NCBI GenBank assembly: GCA_028876495.1
Contig: JAGWRO010000041.1
Location: 1-64,000 of the forward strand
Direction: 5' to 3'
DNA: 64,000 nucleotides
DNA from: Bacteroidota bacterium
GTDB lineage: Bacteria > Bacteroidota > Bacteroidia > Chitinophagales > Chitinophagaceae
Positions 62,168-64,000 of this stretch are shown here, piece after piece. Each line of letters starts with the position of its first letter. Position 1 is the first letter of the stretch. Below the pieces are notes generated by a model, which was given only the letters and a program-made list of their open reading frames with translations, was not told the origin of the DNA and made no database searches. The position numbers and the translations under genes are program-made.

Positions 62168-64000
62168 TTAGCGTAAGAAAAGTAACTCTCTGTATTTAGG
62201 TAATTCCCAGTACTCATCATCTACCAAAAGCTCCAGTTTATCTACGTGATAGCGTATTTCATCAAAATACTTTTTAACGTCATCACAATACTTAATTGCT
62301 TTTTCTCTTGAATCTGATTCTTTATTTGCCTCTTTTCTGGCTTCAATCATTTCTTTAACTTTTGCACCGATTACGCCAATGTGCTCGGATATTTTCTGCG
62401 CGATCTGCATCTGGGAAGCATATGCACTTCCATCAAAGCCGAGATCCTTTAAACCTTTTATGTTTTCAATTAAAACATTTTGATATTTAATGGCAGGAGG
62501 AAGGATGTAGGTGCTGGCAAGGTCGCCGATAATTCTTGCTTCAATCTGAAGTTTTTTGATATAATTCTCCAGTTGAATTTCATGACGTGCTTCCAATTCC
62601 TTTTTGGTATAGATGTTGAAATTCTCAAAAAGTTTCTTGGCACCGTCTGTAACAAAAGCATCTAATGCCAGAGGGGTAGTTTTTACATTGGGTAAGCCTC
62701 TTTTTTCAGCTTCTTTTGCCCAGGCTTCGCTATACCCGTCTCCTTCAAATAAGATCTTTTTGCTTTCAACAATATACTTTTGAATGACCTGCATTAAGGC
62801 AATTTCTTTCTTTTCTCCTTTATCGATCAAAGCATCAACGTCAGTTTTAAACTGTGTAAGCGCATCACACATGATGGTATTCAAAACTGTCATTGGTGCA
62901 GCACAGTTTGCGGAAGAGCCCACTGCCCGGAATTCAAATTTGTTTCCGGTAAATGCAAACGGAGAAGTTCTGTTTCTATCTGTATTATCAAGCATCAACT
63001 CAGGAATACTTTTATGAATATCCAGTTTCAACATTGCTTCATCCTGCTCATCAAAATTATCACCAACACGCTTTTCTACTTCATTCAATACATCGGTTAA
63101 ATATTTACCGATAAATATTGAAATAATAGCAGGTGGTGCTTCGTTTGCTCCAAGCCTGTGATCATTTCCTGCACTTGCTATTGAAGCCCTGAGCAGGTCT
63201 GCATGATCGTGTACTGCTTTTATAGTATTTACAAAAAATGCCAGGAACATCAGGTTGGTTTTCGGAGTTTTTCCTGGTCCGAGGAGATTAACGCCTGTGT
63301 TAGTAGCCATACTCCAGTTATTGTGTTTACCGCTTCCGTTAATTTGTGCAAACGGCTTTTCATGTAAAAGCACAATAAGGTTATGTCTTTTTGCAACCCT
63401 TGTCATTACGTCCATCAATAAAATATTATGATCAACGGCAAGGTTTACTTCTTCAAAAATAGGAGCACATTCAAATTGAGACGGCGCTACTTCATTATGC
63501 CTGGTTTTTAAGGGGACGCCTAATTTATAGGATTCATCTTCAAAATCGCGCATAAAAGCATACACTCTTTCAGGTATTGCGCCAAAATAATGATCTTCTA
63601 ATTGCTGGCCTTTTGCAGGAGCGTGACCGAAAACAGTTCGTCCGGTCATGATAAGATCGGGGCGGGCGCTTGCTAAAGTTGCATCAACTACAAAATATTC
63701 CTGTTCCCAACCTAAAGTTGGTTTTACGGAAGTGATATTTTTGTCAAAATACTGGCAAACATCAACAGCTGCTTTTTCAAGAGCAACAGCAGATTTTAAT
63801 AGCGGAGTTTTAGCATCCAGTGATTCGCCTGTATAAGAAACAAATATAGTAGGGATACACAATGTTCTGCCGTTACCGATTTCTACAATAAATGGCGGAG
63901 ATGAAGGATCCCAGGCAGTATAACCACGGGCTTCAAAAGTTGCTCTGATACCTCCACTTGGAAATGAAGATGCATCAGGCTCCTGTTGAATCAGCGCCGC
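62168..64000 (-). CDS. glnN: Glutamine synthetase type III (partial, N-terminus beyond window)
   Basis: 610 residues are in the window; the frame remains open to base 64000, so the start lies outside (full family length about 725 aa). The edge holds [20 protein letters not shown], and the active-site strands follow: [34 protein letters not shown], and [16 protein letters not shown]. Assimilates ammonium with ATP. An internal TTG at 63862 could be mistaken for a start, but the preceding 46 codons are conserved GSIII sequence. Confidence 0.96.
   Translation of the reverse strand, partial: AALIQQEPDASSFPSGGIRATFEARGYTAWDPSSPPFIVEIGNGRTLCIPTIFVSYTGESLDAKTPLLKSAVALEKAAVDVCQYFDKNITSVKPTLGWEQEYFVVDATLASARPDLIMTGRTVFGHAPAKGQQLEDHYFGAIPERVYAFMRDFEDESYKLGVPLKTRHNEVAPSQFECAPIFEEVNLAVDHNILLMDVMTRVAKRHNLIVLLHEKPFAQINGSGKHNNWSMATNTGVNLLGPGKTPKTNLMFLAFFVNTIKAVHDHADLLRASIASAGNDHRLGANEAPPAIISIFIGKYLTDVLNEVEKRVGDNFDEQDEAMLKLDIHKSIPELMLDNTDRNRTSPFAFTGNKFEFRAVGSSANCAAPMTVLNTIMCDALTQFKTDVDALIDKGEKKEIALMQVIQKYIVESKKILFEGDGYSEAWAKEAEKRGLPNVKTTPLALDAFVTDGAKKLFENFNIYTKKELEARHEIQLENYIKKLQIEARIIGDLASTYILPPAIKYQNVLIENIKGLKDLGFDGSAYASQMQIAQKISEHIGVIGAKVKEMIEARKEANKESDSREKAIKYCDDVKKYFDEIRYHVDKLELLVDDEYWELPKYRELLFLR

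Noticed and set aside
63860-63862. Internal TTG as the start of glutamine synthetase
   Set aside because: The 46 codons upstream to the window edge are conserved GSIII sequence in the same frame, so the gene extends outside.

Overview
The window is a gene-dense, AT-rich stretch of a Bacteroidota chromosome, most likely family Chitinophagaceae. The evidence is proteins with type IX secretion (T9SS) C-terminal sorting domains, promoters of the TTG...TAnnTTTG type, near absence of Shine-Dalgarno sequences, a Bacteroidota-type arginine pathway with an ArgF' transcarbamylase, type III glutamine synthetase, and dispersed repeats such as aattcgtaattcttaat and cttttgc. No phage, transposase or CRISPR array was seen. 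Housekeeping genes dominate. The only RNA gene found is tRNA-Asp(GTC).

Layout. 0.1-2.8 kb: rseP and dxr. 2.9-11.6 kb: one long minus-strand arginine operon (GNAT acyltransferase, argG, argC, argD, argF', argB, argE', argH). It has a recognisable promoter and a ~185-nt leader with a strong hairpin. A four-helix-bundle gene, broken by one stop codon and bounded by 19-bp inverted repeats, sits between argE' and argH. 12-28 kb: a FadL-like outer membrane protein, a YG-rich lipoprotein, proS, small conserved proteins, a CysE-like acetyltransferase, tRNA-Asp, a ScyD-like lipoprotein, a phosphatase, an SMP-30 protein, a phosphoribosyltransferase/hydrolase pair, folC, NUDIX, DinB, FKBP and an orphan ABC ATPase. 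28.3-28.6 kb: a compact unit with promoter, 39-codon ORF and terminator. 28.8-36 kb: lgt, bacilliredoxin, hsp20, arginine decarboxylase, rplT-rpmI, a quinone oxidoreductase and NDH-2.

36-48.5 kb is a stress and detoxification neighbourhood: MhqD-like esterase, second hsp20, flavin monooxygenase-like protein, pirin, FMN reductase, two ring-cleaving dioxygenases, YceI, DoxX, a Rossmann protein, aldo/keto reductase, hydroxyacid dehydrogenase, a Crp/Fnr regulator and a nitroreductase. It contains a perfect FNR-type site (TTGAT-N4-ATCAA) upstream of the doxX set, matching the ExxSR recognition helix of the Crp/Fnr protein encoded 2 kb away, and a 33-bp palindrome before the mhqO-like gene.

49-57.6 kb holds sucA and sucB (2-oxoglutarate dehydrogenase E1 and E2), separated by an opposite-strand pair: a secreted protein ending in two dockerin-like repeats, and a T9SS-sorted protein with a candidate cohesin-like N-terminal domain. 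This pair is the best candidate for an undescribed system. An RsmB-like methyltransferase follows, carrying a ~20-residue in-frame insertion encoded by a GC-rich palindromic element whose core recurs in the rpmI leader. 57.6-64 kb: a T9SS subtilase, a lipoprotein, mnmA, a Spy-like protein built from an 86-residue duplication, and glutamine synthetase III running off the window end.

Functions rest on recognition of families and motifs by reading; no database search was possible.
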